Positions 1 to 7,827 of a stretch of 40,467 nucleotides of DNA are shown piece by piece (positions within the stretch are counted from its first letter, which is position 1; every line of letters begins with the position of its first letter). This DNA comes from Akkermansia muciniphila (GTDB taxonomy: Bacteria > Verrucomicrobiota > Verrucomicrobiia > Limisphaerales > UBA9464): positions 1 through 40,467 of the forward strand of contig CAMAUY010000041.1 of assembly GCA_945861565.1 (NCBI GenBank), in the 5' to 3' direction. The notes under the pieces are model-generated. The model had not been told where the DNA came from. It was given only the letters and a program-made list of their open reading frames with translations, and ran no database searches. Position numbers and translations under genes: made by a program.

Positions 1-123
1 GCGGATGAGCCCGCCAAAAACTCCTCCAATCGGTCCTCGACCCGACCCCGCTTTTCGCTCCTTTTCAGGGAATTGAACTTCCACATCTTCTCAACCAATT
101 TTGCCGGTTTTACTGAGGTCTGA
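1..123 (+). other. Unassigned open frame at window edge
   Basis: Frame 1 is open from the first base to a TGA at 121-123 and would encode about 40 residues, ending in NFHIFSTNFAGFTEV. I do not recognise it. It could be the C-terminus of a gene that starts outside the window or chance. Its base composition is clearly less GC-rich than the galE block that begins at about 178, so it probably does not belong to that block. Confidence 0.2.
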
Positions 124-132
124 AGATACTGT

Positions 133-723
133 TTGCCAACAAATGAACCAATCTATGGCCTGACCCCATCATCGTGGAGCAAGCTGATGGCAGAACGGCT
201 GATCGCCGAGTACTGCCGCGCATACGGCATGCGGGCCCTGGCGCTGCGGTACTTCAACGTCGCCGGTGCCGATGCGGATGGCGAGATCGGCGAGTGCCAC
301 GAGCCCGAGACCCACCTTGTGCCGAATCTCGTACGGGCGGCGCTGGATCCGGCCTCGCCGGCGGCCGACGTCTTCGGCGACGATTTCCCGACCCGCGACG
401 GCACTTGCCTGCGCGACTACGTGCATGTCGAGGACCTCTGCGACGCGCACCTGCGCGCGCTTGACCACCTGCGCGACCACGACGGCTTCCGCGCGCTCAA
501 CCTCGGCACCGGCAGCGGCCACACGGTGGCCGAGGTCGTCGCGGCCGTGCGCCGGCACCATGGAGGTCGTCCGGCGATCCGGTCGTGCGATCGGCGCCCG
601 GGTGATCCACCCAGCCTGGTGGCGAGCCACGACGAAGCGACTCGACAGCTGGATTGGCGCCCGCGGCGGACGCTGGACGACATCGTCGCCAGCGCGTCGG
701 CGTGGCACGCTCAGGCGCGCTGA
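133..723 (+). CDS. galE: UDP-glucose 4-epimerase, C-terminal part only
   Basis: The frame matches the C-terminal half of GalE, the SDR-type epimerase that interconverts UDP-glucose and UDP-galactose. SKLMAERL corresponds to the family's YGxSKLMxE segment, and LRYFNVAGAD, HEPETHLVPN, DYVHVEDL and LNLGTGSGHTV follow in the usual order. Homology begins only at about 178: the Tyr of the catalytic YxxxK is missing (W in place of YG) and the NAD-binding GxxGxxG half is absent. The residues before that, read from a TTG at 133, do not look like GalE. The gene is therefore cut at a joint near 175 and cannot be active as it stands. It ends 12 bases inside the 3' end of the convergent glycosyltransferase gene, which suits a surface-sugar locus. 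Confidence 0.8.
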   Translation: MPTNEPIYGLTPSSWSKLMAERLIAEYCRAYGMRALALRYFNVAGADADGEIGECHEPETHLVPNLVRAALDPASPAADVFGDDFPTRDGTCLRDYVHVEDLCDAHLRALDHLRDHDGFRALNLGTGSGHTVAEVVAAVRRHHGGRPAIRSCDRRPGDPPSLVASHDEATRQLDWRPRRTLDDIVASASAWHAQAR

Positions 724-1592
724 GCGGCCAGGGAAAGCATCTCGGCGGCGGTGGCCAGCACGCCGCTTTCGCGCAGCGCGGCACGGCCGGCGGCATCGGT
801 CAGCTGGCACGCGTATTCCTCTTCGACGCGCCCCTCCAGCGCAAGCTGGTGCAGGCGTTTCCAGTGCCAGCCCTGTGCTCCGACCAGATAGCCGGGATTG
901 AGCCGCATGAACTCGCAGATGTTGTCCGCCCGGCGCTGGAACCGTTCGGCGCTCGACACCGGAACGTGCGCGATCAGCATGTCGTTGGCGACCACGCGGC
1001 GTACGGGGCGGCCGGCGGCGGCCTCCACGTTGTGCGAGCCCATCGTGACCTCGTCGATGCAATCTGCGCGGGCGATCACCTTCGCGGCCGGCACGCCGGC
1101 GATCCACGGCGTATCCGGGTTCTCGGCCATGTGCCTGCGGAAGTCGGCGATCTTCCGCGTGTACATCTCGATGCCCGGATAGTGCTCCGGCGCCGGCGGG
1201 ACCGGCATCCGGACGCCATCCACGGCGTCGACGGCGACGTTGTAGCGCGGCACCTGCACGATGTCCGCGCGCGCCAGCGAGTCGCAAGCCCGCAGCGAGC
1301 CGCCCGCGGGAAGCCAGAACTCGTCGGCATCCTGGAACAGCACCCAGTCCGCCGGCCGCGCACGGATCGCCTCCACCGTCCGCACTCGCAACTCGTCCCA
1401 CGGCAGATCGTTGCGCAGCCGGTGCAGCTCCACGGCCGGACCCTCGCGTGCCTCCACGGCGGCGAGCGTCCCGTCGGTGGACCCCATGTCGAACACGATG
1501 ACGCGGTCCACGCCGATGTGGAACAGGTGTTCGATCGCCGGGCCGACCAGCTCGACCTCGTCCAGGACACCCATGTGCGCGATTATCCGCAT
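711..1592 (-). CDS. Glycosyltransferase family 2-like protein
   Basis: A 293-residue protein, probably a cytoplasmic glycosyltransferase acting in exopolysaccharide, LPS or protein glycosylation. The N-terminus carries DEVELVGPAIEHL, then VIVFDMGSTDGT, which is typical of GT2-like enzymes recognising a nucleotide sugar, and a DxD-like metal site in VLFQDADEFW near residue 110. I chose the ATG at 1592 over an in-frame TTG at 1607 because a GGGGA element lies about 8 bases upstream. It is the last gene of a minus-strand operon, 21 bases after the GT61 gene. The acceptor sugar cannot be told from sequence. Very high GC in third positions agrees with its two operon partners. Confidence 0.75.
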   Translation of the reverse strand: MRIIAHMGVLDEVELVGPAIEHLFHIGVDRVIVFDMGSTDGTLAAVEAREGPAVELHRLRNDLPWDELRVRTVEAIRARPADWVLFQDADEFWLPAGGSLRACDSLARADIVQVPRYNVAVDAVDGVRMPVPPAPEHYPGIEMYTRKIADFRRHMAENPDTPWIAGVPAAKVIARADCIDEVTMGSHNVEAAAGRPVRRVVANDMLIAHVPVSSAERFQRRADNICEFMRLNPGYLVGAQGWHWKRLHQLALEGRVEEEYACQLTDAAGRAALRESGVLATAAEMLSLAAQRA

Positions 1593-1613
1593 TCGTCGAA
1601 TCCCCAACTGGTC

Positions 1614-2663
1614 TCAGGCCGCGTCCGCGGACTGCAGCGCGAGCGCGAGCTGCTGGATGTCGACCAGCACGTCGCCGCCGTGCAGGTACGGCATCAGCGG
1701 CGTGTTGGTGGCGGCGATCAGCGCGCTGCGGTGGCGAAGCACTCGGTAGATCTCCACGTACGTCGGGTTCAGGTAAAGCGGCGAGAAGCATTCGATCACC
1801 AGCGAGCCCCTCGGCATCAGCTGGCTGTGCACGAACTGCGACCCGTGCAGCCCGGCGAGCACGCGCATGTGCCGCGCCGCGTCGACCTGCGCCGGCAGCG
1901 GCAGGGAACCCATGTCGACGCGCACGAAGTCGTGGGCCTCGAGCAGGCGCTGCACTTCCTCGCCGTTGACGAGGCTGCGGCCGAGCCGCGTCTGCGCGCC
2001 GCGGTCGAGCCAGAGTCGCGGTCCGGGCGCCGGTGTCCCGGCCGGTACGGGGCAGGCCAGCACGCGTTCGCGCAGTTCATCGAGCACGGCCGGGTAGTCG
2101 GCGACGTTGCGATAGCTGACGGGCGTCGAATGGAGCGCGGCCGCGAATCGGGTAGGGCGATCGACCTCCAGGATGCGTTCGGCCGGGATGCCGACGATCG
2201 CCAGCAACGCCCGGGCGAAATCGGGCAGGGCCGAGACGACGTAGCGGCAGTCGCGTCCGGTGCGCTCGACCGCGACGACCTTCATCAGTTCCTCGTGCCA
2301 ATGGGTGAAATTGCGCGAGAAGACATTGCCGAGGATGCAGACGTCGCCAACGTCGCCCGCATCGACGAACCCCTCGAAACGCTCGACCCCGGCGCGGGCG
2401 AGCCGCTGCCGGACGAAACCGGCGGTGAAGTCGTCGAACACCGCTTCCATCGCCAGGTTGCGGCCACCGACGATCTGCAGGCTCTGGCCGCGCTCGAGCG
2501 CGCTCGGCACGTAAAGCACGTCGGCGACCCGCGCCAGCTCCAGCGTGGTGCCGTCCGGGAACCGCACGGCATCGACACGGTCGCCGCGTTCGCGGGCCAG
2601 CGCCAAGGCCGACGCCGTGCCGAGTTCGTCGACCCGCACGACCGCGTCGATGACCGTGTTCAT
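1614..2663 (-). CDS. Glycosyltransferase family 61 (DUF563) protein
   Basis: A 349-residue protein whose C-terminal half has the DUF563/GT61 signature: a conserved LAGLHGSQFVHSQLMPRGS segment near residues 270-288, followed by VIECFSP and NPTYVEIYR. In the middle, NFTHWHEELMKV matches the family's HW motif. GT61 enzymes transfer pentoses or hexosamines onto glycans; the bacterial members mostly sit in polysaccharide clusters, and substrates are rarely known. Its ATG overlaps the stop of the upstream methyltransferase gene by four bases (ATGA), so the two are probably translationally coupled. No signal peptide is seen, which fits a cytoplasmic or peripheral-membrane role. Confidence 0.75.
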   Translation of the reverse strand: MNTVIDAVVRVDELGTASALALARERGDRVDAVRFPDGTTLELARVADVLYVPSALERGQSLQIVGGRNLAMEAVFDDFTAGFVRQRLARAGVERFEGFVDAGDVGDVCILGNVFSRNFTHWHEELMKVVAVERTGRDCRYVVSALPDFARALLAIVGIPAERILEVDRPTRFAAALHSTPVSYRNVADYPAVLDELRERVLACPVPAGTPAPGPRLWLDRGAQTRLGRSLVNGEEVQRLLEAHDFVRVDMGSLPLPAQVDAARHMRVLAGLHGSQFVHSQLMPRGSLVIECFSPLYLNPTYVEIYRVLRHRSALIAATNTPLMPYLHGGDVLVDIQQLALALQSADAA

Positions 2664-3337
2664 GTCGTTCCCACCAGCCGGCGGCCGTGCGGTGGAGCCC
2701 CCGGGCCGGGTTCGCGGTAGACGTAGACCGTGTATTCGTACAGGCCGTAGTCGGCACGAACGACCACGTGCCGGCTCACCTCGCGCGACAGGAACGAAAC
2801 CAGCGGGTCCAGCGCTGCATGGAACAGGTCGTCGCGCCGCCAGTCGACCTGGGTGCTCATCACGTTGAACGCGACGCCGACGCGGGCGTGTGCGAATACA
2901 CGGCGCAACAGGTCACGGAGGTAATCCCACATCTGCTCGTCGGTCAGCGGGCCCTTCCAGGTGAAGATGCCGTTCATGAGGATGTAGTCGTACGCCGGCC
3001 ATGCGTCGTCGGCCGCCGTGAGGACGTCCAGGCATTCGAACGATGCATCGGGGTGCTTGCGCCGGCACAGCGCGATCGCGTCTTCAGACACGTCGATGCC
3101 GTGGTAGTCGACGCTGCCCGGGGCATGTGCCTGCAGGTGGTCCAAGAGATGGGCGGCACCGCAGCCGAAGTCGAGCACGCTGGGCCGCGCCGTACCGGGG
3201 CGGATCGCCTCGAGCATCGTTCGGTAGCGCAGGGGTGCATCGGCGTCGGTCCAGCCCACGCCGTCGGCGCTGTCGCCGTGTTCGGCGGGCAGGCGCGAAT
3301 AGAAATCGATGATCGGCTGGAACGGCTTGTCGGCCAC
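2660..3337 (-). CDS. Class I SAM-dependent methyltransferase
   Basis: A protein of about 225 residues with the Rossmann-type SAM site: motif I is VLDFGCGAAHLLDHL, motif II includes YHGIDVSEDAI, and a later acidic loop SFECLDVLTAA binds adenine in the family. The position at the head of a glycosyltransferase operon suggests methylation of a sugar or a lipid carrier, but this is inference. The start is a GTG at 3337, only 10 bases from the edge of the 36-bp repeat at 3347-3382. The reading frame runs on upstream into the repeat, so the original start may have been lost at that joint. Confidence 0.75.
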   Translation of the reverse strand: MADKPFQPIIDFYSRLPAEHGDSADGVGWTDADAPLRYRTMLEAIRPGTARPSVLDFGCGAAHLLDHLQAHAPGSVDYHGIDVSEDAIALCRRKHPDASFECLDVLTAADDAWPAYDYILMNGIFTWKGPLTDEQMWDYLRDLLRRVFAHARVGVAFNVMSTQVDWRRDDLFHAALDPLVSFLSREVSRHVVVRADYGLYEYTVYVYREPGPGAPPHGRRLVGTT

Positions 3338-3344
3338 GCGGCAG

Positions 3345-4577
3345 TTATTGATAGGATTTTCCTTTTTGACGCTCCGCGATTATTCTTGCGTTGTGCGCAC
3401 CTCCGGCCAACCCGCCAATAGTCTCGCCTACGGCAGACACCATAATGGGAGAGGCAGAGACGTTGGCGACGTCGGATTCGTTAAGCTGACCCGCAATCCC
3501 GCCGGTGCCCTCAAGTCCTGAGACTTCTCCGGAGACGGCAACGCCAGAAATGTTGTTATAGAAGGCGCGACCAACAAGAATTCCGACATAGGACTTCCCG
3601 CTGACTTTAGCGTTGGTGATGCGCACGTTTCTTAAGAATTCGGCGTGATTTCCGGAGAGCCCGCAGTCGGTCCAGGTGCCCGAGTCATGACAAGTCGTCC
3701 CGAAAAGACCAATGAAGTTTGTCACCGGTCGGAAAATGTAAAGACCGTCGATGGTATAGCTGTTGCCATCAAATGATCCGAGGAAACTCAGCGCATTTGT
3801 TTCTCCTACAGGATTCCAGCCGGCGCCGGCGTTCATAGTCCTGGTCGAAGAAGCATCGATGTTTGCCGCCAGTTTGAAGTGTTTGTTGAGCGCGGTGCGC
3901 ATTGCATCAAGCTGGGTCAATGTGCAGATCCTGAAAGGGTTTGCCGAGCTGTCGCCCGCGCCGGCGTCCCCCGAGTTGGAAAACGGTGTATTAGCGCGCC
4001 GCGGAGTCGTGCAATAGGTCGATTCAAATGAAAGAGCGGGAACCGACTCGGGGTAGTCGCTGCTCGGGTATTGGCCTGCCACCGCGGCAATCGTCACACC
4101 CTTCTTAATGTTGCCGGCTGACAACTGCGCGGCGTCGACCGCCCGAAATGTCGCATTGGCGACGCAGCCGATTTCTCCATCTTCATGGCAGGTGGCCGGG
4201 ACAGTCAATTGACCGGCCACGCCGGCAATGATCACTCCGGAGACGACGCGATCTGCTGCCAACGAACTCAGATCCCATGCCGCCATGAGGCCGGTAGCTA
4301 GCGTGCCGTCACAGCGCGTGAAAGAGACATCGATGCCGACAAGGGTCAATTCGGGGTCAACGCAATCGCTATTGTTCAACTTGACCGCTTCAGTGACGGG
4401 AATTTCCGTCGGACCAGGAGTGGGGACGTCGGTCGGACTAGGAGTTGCGACGCTGGTTGCTGCGGTAGCCGGATTTTTCGCTGCCCGGTCTTTTGCGGTG
4501 ACGTCGAGATAGGCATCACAGCCCGTTAAGCTAAGGGTGAATGACGTGAGAACGCCCAATGTCATTGTAACTCTCAT
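3345..4577 (-). CDS. GLUG-type surface lipoprotein, C-terminus cut off
   Basis: Probable exported lipoprotein of the GLUG-repeat type. I chose the ATG at 4577 because GGAGGG lies 7 bases upstream and the start gives a clean signal peptide with lipobox LTGC. A longer frame begins at 4616. After the Cys comes a Pro/Thr linker, then a module with GVTIAAVAGQYP, also found in the upstream paralog, then ICTLTQLDAMRTAL and repeated GLFG/GILVG/GGIAG/GGLAG turns that mark the GLUG region. Compared with the paralog it lacks roughly the last 250 residues: the similarity ends at the 36-bp repeat, and the final residues are encoded by the repeat. It starts one base after the stop of the paralog, so they form one operon. 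GLUG regions occur in adhesin-like surface proteins; the ligand is unknown. Confidence 0.7.
   Translation of the reverse strand: MRVTMTLGVLTSFTLSLTGCDAYLDVTAKDRAAKNPATAATSVATPSPTDVPTPGPTEIPVTEAVKLNNSDCVDPELTLVGIDVSFTRCDGTLATGLMAAWDLSSLAADRVVSGVIIAGVAGQLTVPATCHEDGEIGCVANATFRAVDAAQLSAGNIKKGVTIAAVAGQYPSSDYPESVPALSFESTYCTTPRRANTPFSNSGDAGAGDSSANPFRICTLTQLDAMRTALNKHFKLAANIDASSTRTMNAGAGWNPVGETNALSFLGSFDGNSYTIDGLYIFRPVTNFIGLFGTTCHDSGTWTDCGLSGNHAEFLRNVRITNAKVSGKSYVGILVGRAFYNNISGVAVSGEVSGLEGTGGIAGQLNESDVANVSASPIMVSAVGETIGGLAGGAHNARIIAERQKGKSYQ
3347..3382 (+). repeat. 36-bp exact repeat, copy 1
   Basis: An exact 36-base copy of 7592-7627 in the same orientation, starting ATTGATAGG and ending GCTCCGCGATTA. 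It contains a small AGGA/TCCT inverted repeat. On its left lies the methyltransferase start; on its right the second GLUG gene breaks off in mid-domain, and the repeat supplies that gene's last residues and stop codon. The other copy forms the outer end of the IS91-like element at 7.6-9.0 kb. It may be a stranded transposon end, a recombination site or the overlap of a wrong assembly join. Confidence 0.85.
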
Positions 4578-4578
4578 T

Positions 4579-6378
4579 TCAAATCCCTCCTTGCAGGGCG
4601 GTCCGTGCAGCAACATCCCAATCTTCGCAATCCAGCACAGCGCCGAAGGCAGCGGGGCACCTCAAAGCTGGCAACCGACCGCTGCGCGCCAGCCACACGC
4701 TATTGAAATCCCAATCGCTGAAGATCTCTCCCGCACCGTTGTTTGCTGCGGAGTTTGACCCGTAGAAATAGCTTTCTGGTTTCGCCGCAGCGAACGGCGT
4801 TTGGTCAAGCGTGGCCACAGCACCGTGATTGGTATTTGCACCGGAGTAGAAATTGTTTGTCGATGAGGAAAGCGCCAATCCGGTGAACACACCCATTCCA
4901 TTGACGAGCCATTGTTCGCCTTTGACATGACCGGCATAGAACGAATCTTGCGCTGAAACAGTCCCCTGGCTCTTGGCAACGAGCCCGCCCACATTGCCGT
5001 TACTGATGAAGGCGGAGACTTCGCCGGCGGCATAGCTTTTGGTGATCGCCACATCCATCGCGATACCAATGAATCCTGCGAGATGCTCCCGGCCGGTAAT
5101 CTGCGCAACGGCGTAGGAATTGCTGACGGTGGCAGTGCCACTGAGGGCGGTGGTACCAATTAACCCACCGATGCCGAGGCCAGATCCGACGACCGAGCCG
5201 ACGAAAAGGCATTTGTCGACCGACCCTTTGCCAAGTTGTCCAACGACTCCACCAACGTAACTGGAAAACGGCGTGGGGCCGGTTCCGCCGAAGACCCGAC
5301 CGGTCGCATAGCAATTGGTGAAATGGGCATTCTCGCCATTTCCAGCGACGCCACCCACCAGGCTGCCGATCGCACTAACAACAACTTCAGCACCGACATT
5401 GGCGATATCGGCTTCTCCGGCTTGCCCGACGATGCCACCGACCCGTTGCCAGCCCGCGACCTTGCCCGAAACCCGGACGCCTGAAATCTGGTTGTAGAAG
5501 GCGATTCCGGCGAGAATGCCGACGTCCGAGCTCCCGTTGATATTCGCATGAGTGAAGCGTACATTTTTCAGAAAAGTGGCGTGGCTGGACTGACATTCCG
5601 TCCAGACAGAGCTGTAGGCACAAGTTACGCCGAACAATCCAATGTTGTCAGTGGATGGGCGAGCGATAGACAGTCCGTCGATGGTTTTCCCGTCTCCGTC
5701 AAACGACCCAAGAAAGGGCGCTGACTTCGTGGCGCCGACCGGATCCCACCCCGCCCCGGCATTGCTCGACTTGGTGGGAGAAGCATCGATGTTGGCGGCT
5801 AGCCTGAAGTTTGCGGACAGCGCTGTGCGCATTGCATCGAGCTGATCAAGAGTGCAGATGGTAAATGGTGTTGCGGACGAGGCACCGGCCCCGGCGTCGC
5901 CGGAATTGGCAAACGGGCTGTTCGTCCGACGCTCCGTCGTGCAGTATTCTGAGGTGAAGGCGATTGCCGGTGTGATCAACGGATAGGTGGCGCTGGGATA
6001 GTCACCCGTAACGCCACCGATGGTTACTCCACTTCGAATATTTCCCGCTGTTAGGTGCGAGGCTGCTGCGGCAGGAAAGGCTGAGCTGGCGACGCACCCC
6101 ACCCCGGTGCCTCCGTCGCTGCATGCACTGGGCATGACAACCTGTCCAATGACGCCCGCGATGGTGGTGCCCGCTGCCAGATTTTGCGGTTGCAACATGC
6201 TCAGGTCGGGCAAAACGAGACGACCAGAAGCGATGGTCCCATCGCAGAGCATCAGACTGGTCGTTTTACTGACACGATCCAGATCTGGATCGATGCACGC
6301 TGCGATAGCGGCGGCACCTTCCAGTGAAAAAAGCCAAATTGCGATTACAGCCAAATTCGATGTAGTTGAAATCTGCAT
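4579..6378 (-). CDS. GLUG-repeat surface protein, complete paralog
   Basis: A 599-residue secreted protein. The N-terminus has a hydrophobic signal segment (LAVIAIWLFSLEGAAAIAA). Then come two short modules related to GNIRSGVTIGGVTGDYPSA, a CTLDQLDAMRTAL element, and a long run of GLUG-like repeats such as VGGIVGQAG, VGGVVGQLG, IGGLIGT and VGGLVAKSQ with NxYA turns between them, likely forming a beta-helix. It ends with SDWDFNSVWLARSGRLPALRC, the usual closing motif of such proteins. Eight or more cysteines suggest disulphides. It is the first gene of a two-gene tandem; the next gene starts one base after this stop, with its ribosome site inside this gene's 3' end. Style and moderate GC resemble Bdellovibrio-like or other deltaproteobacterial surface proteins, which is inference. 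Confidence 0.75.
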   Translation of the reverse strand: MQISTTSNLAVIAIWLFSLEGAAAIAACIDPDLDRVSKTTSLMLCDGTIASGRLVLPDLSMLQPQNLAAGTTIAGVIGQVVMPSACSDGGTGVGCVASSAFPAAAASHLTAGNIRSGVTIGGVTGDYPSATYPLITPAIAFTSEYCTTERRTNSPFANSGDAGAGASSATPFTICTLDQLDAMRTALSANFRLAANIDASPTKSSNAGAGWDPVGATKSAPFLGSFDGDGKTIDGLSIARPSTDNIGLFGVTCAYSSVWTECQSSHATFLKNVRFTHANINGSSDVGILAGIAFYNQISGVRVSGKVAGWQRVGGIVGQAGEADIANVGAEVVVSAIGSLVGGVAGNGENAHFTNCYATGRVFGGTGPTPFSSYVGGVVGQLGKGSVDKCLFVGSVVGSGLGIGGLIGTTALSGTATVSNSYAVAQITGREHLAGFIGIAMDVAITKSYAAGEVSAFISNGNVGGLVAKSQGTVSAQDSFYAGHVKGEQWLVNGMGVFTGLALSSSTNNFYSGANTNHGAVATLDQTPFAAAKPESYFYGSNSAANNGAGEIFSDWDFNSVWLARSGRLPALRCPAAFGAVLDCEDWDVAARTALQGGI

Positions 6379-6468
6379 GGTTTGTCTTTCAGTCTTTATT
6401 CAATGAAGTTATTCGGGATTTTCATTTGTTTTCTTTAACTATATTTTGAGGGGGGGATAACAAGATGA

Positions 6469-7137
6469 TGCCCTGCGCCGCCTCAGGACATTCCCCAATT
6501 AAATCAGCGAATTTTCGCTCGGAAACTATTGGGATTATTGCGACTGTCCGATAGGGTGATCAACTTCGATCTCTGTGCCGACACCATGTACCGTGCTTTG
6601 CCCGGTTACGAAGTAGGCCATCACGATGTCTCTCACGGCAATGACTTGCCGTCGGTCAACATGATCTTGAAAATTCAGCAGCATATTTTCAGCTATGTCG
6701 GCTACTTTAAGACGCGCCTACGTGATGAGGCGCTATTGGATTCCACGCTTGGATTCGTCACTAACGAGATTGGCAGCCAGTGCGCAGGTTCCTACGGCAC
6801 CCCAGAAAATCCGAGCGTGGACGGCAATCACGGTGCATATAACATGCAGACGATGCTCTTCGGCCTGCCGGGGATACTCAATGGCGGCCATGTCGTCAGC
6901 TTTGTCGTCGGTCCACGTCGTGGTGGCCGGTGGTCAACAATTCAAGGTCGCGCGTACAATGATCTGCTCGTGACGATAATGCATGCGTTGGGCGTTCCGT
7001 CAAATGCGTATGAAAAACCAGGGGTCAAAGGATACGGAGACTATCGAGGCGACATCTTTGGTTTAGTGCAACCGAACATCGTGTCACCGCCAGATCAACG
7101 TGGGAAGCCATTGGCTGGCATTCTGAAGATCGCTTGA
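6469..7137 (+). pseudogene. DUF1552-family protein, C-terminal fragment
   Basis: The frame is open from 6469 after a stop at 6466-6468 and has no ATG; a TTG at 6529 would give 202 residues. It matches the C-terminal part of DUF1552 proteins: HHDVSHGND, then a helix ending FKTRLRDE, ALLDSTLGFVTNEIG, DGNHGAYNM, LPGILNGG, and YNDLLVTIMHALGVP. Full members are about 400-480 residues with a Tat or Sec signal, so more than half is missing. These proteins are exported and paired with cytochrome-like partners in Planctomycetota, Myxococcota and relatives; the function is unknown. Since no start or N-terminus is present I call it a remnant. It is divergent from the GLUG operon. Confidence 0.6.
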
Positions 7138-7571
7138 ACACCTGGCTCGCCGCCAATAACAAACTGCTCAGTAAAATAAATAAAATTGCCACGAGCGAGA
7201 TCGGCAAGTTTTACGCGAGAAAGGCCAGAGCCGAGGGCGTTTTGGAGCAGCTTCCAGCGGCCATTACCTTCATCCAGCGCAGCGGGTCAGCTTTGAACGC
7301 GGCATTGCACTTTCATATATGATCACTCGACGGGGCCTACTCGACCCCCGAGGCCCAAGGGCTAAAACCTCACTTTCGCGCACTTGCCGGACCAAGCGAT
7401 GACGACGTCGGTGTTGTCGTGGAAAAGACTGCTATGCGCGCCATCAAGCTCCTACGCCGCCACGGTTATCTCGAAAGCGACCCCGGCTTTGTCATGCGTC
7501 CTGATGCCGACGTGTCGACGATCACCCCCAAGCACGGCGAAGTTCAGGGTAGCGACAGCCACTGTGCCTGA
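7137..7571 (+). pseudogene. IS91-type transposase remnant with in-frame stop
   Basis: One frame carries the central part of an IS91-family (Y2, rolling-circle) transposase: FYARKARAEGV, then AITFIQRSGSALNAALHFH, which is the family's QRFGSALNxNxHFH motif containing the HUH metal site. SLDGAYSTPE, DDVGVVVEKTAMRAIKLL and FVMRPDAD follow. A TGA at 7320-7322 sits just after HFHI, where the family normally has one residue before LDG, so it looks like a Trp-to-stop change. The N-terminal zinc region and the C-terminal tyrosine region are absent. This copy is dead. It is unrelated in detail to the transposase at 7828-8886, so two different IS91-like elements have met here. Confidence 0.65.
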
Positions 7572-7591
7572 GTTGTCCGGAAAAAGGTTAA

Positions 7592-7627
7592 ATTGATAGG
7601 ATTTTCCTTTTTGACGCTCCGCGATTA
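7592..7627 (+). repeat. 36-bp exact repeat, copy 2
   Basis: Identical over 36 bases to 3347-3382 and in the same orientation. It lies about 200 bases beyond the stop of the IS91-like transposase, where the replication-origin end of an IS91-type element is expected. The bases left of it (AAAAAGGTTAAA) differ from those left of copy 1. Confidence 0.85.
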
Positions 7628-7827
7628 GGGAGATTTGGTTTATTGAATCTGGCGAATTTCGATGACTCTCCCCCGTCTGTGGGCGGTAGCAAGTGAATTG
7701 AGTGGCTGGGGGCCGACAAACGGTGGGCTGGAGAGGGGATTGAGGCCGATAGAGGGGAAAATGGAGGCTTGTGGAGGAGTTTTCGGCAATATTGAGACGC
7801 GATGGTGCCTGTCGACCCTGTTCAATA

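Noticed and set aside
169..2720. Very long open frames on the strands opposite to galE and the glycosyltransferases (for example 654-2720 plus, 169-1791 minus)
   Set aside because: They exist because high GC removes stop codons. Their translations are rich in Arg, Ala and His without motifs, while the other strand encodes clear families.
3347..7627. The 36-bp direct repeat as an integrase attachment site of a genomic island
   Set aside because: No tRNA gene, integrase or excisionase is present, and one copy belongs to the end of an IS91-like element.
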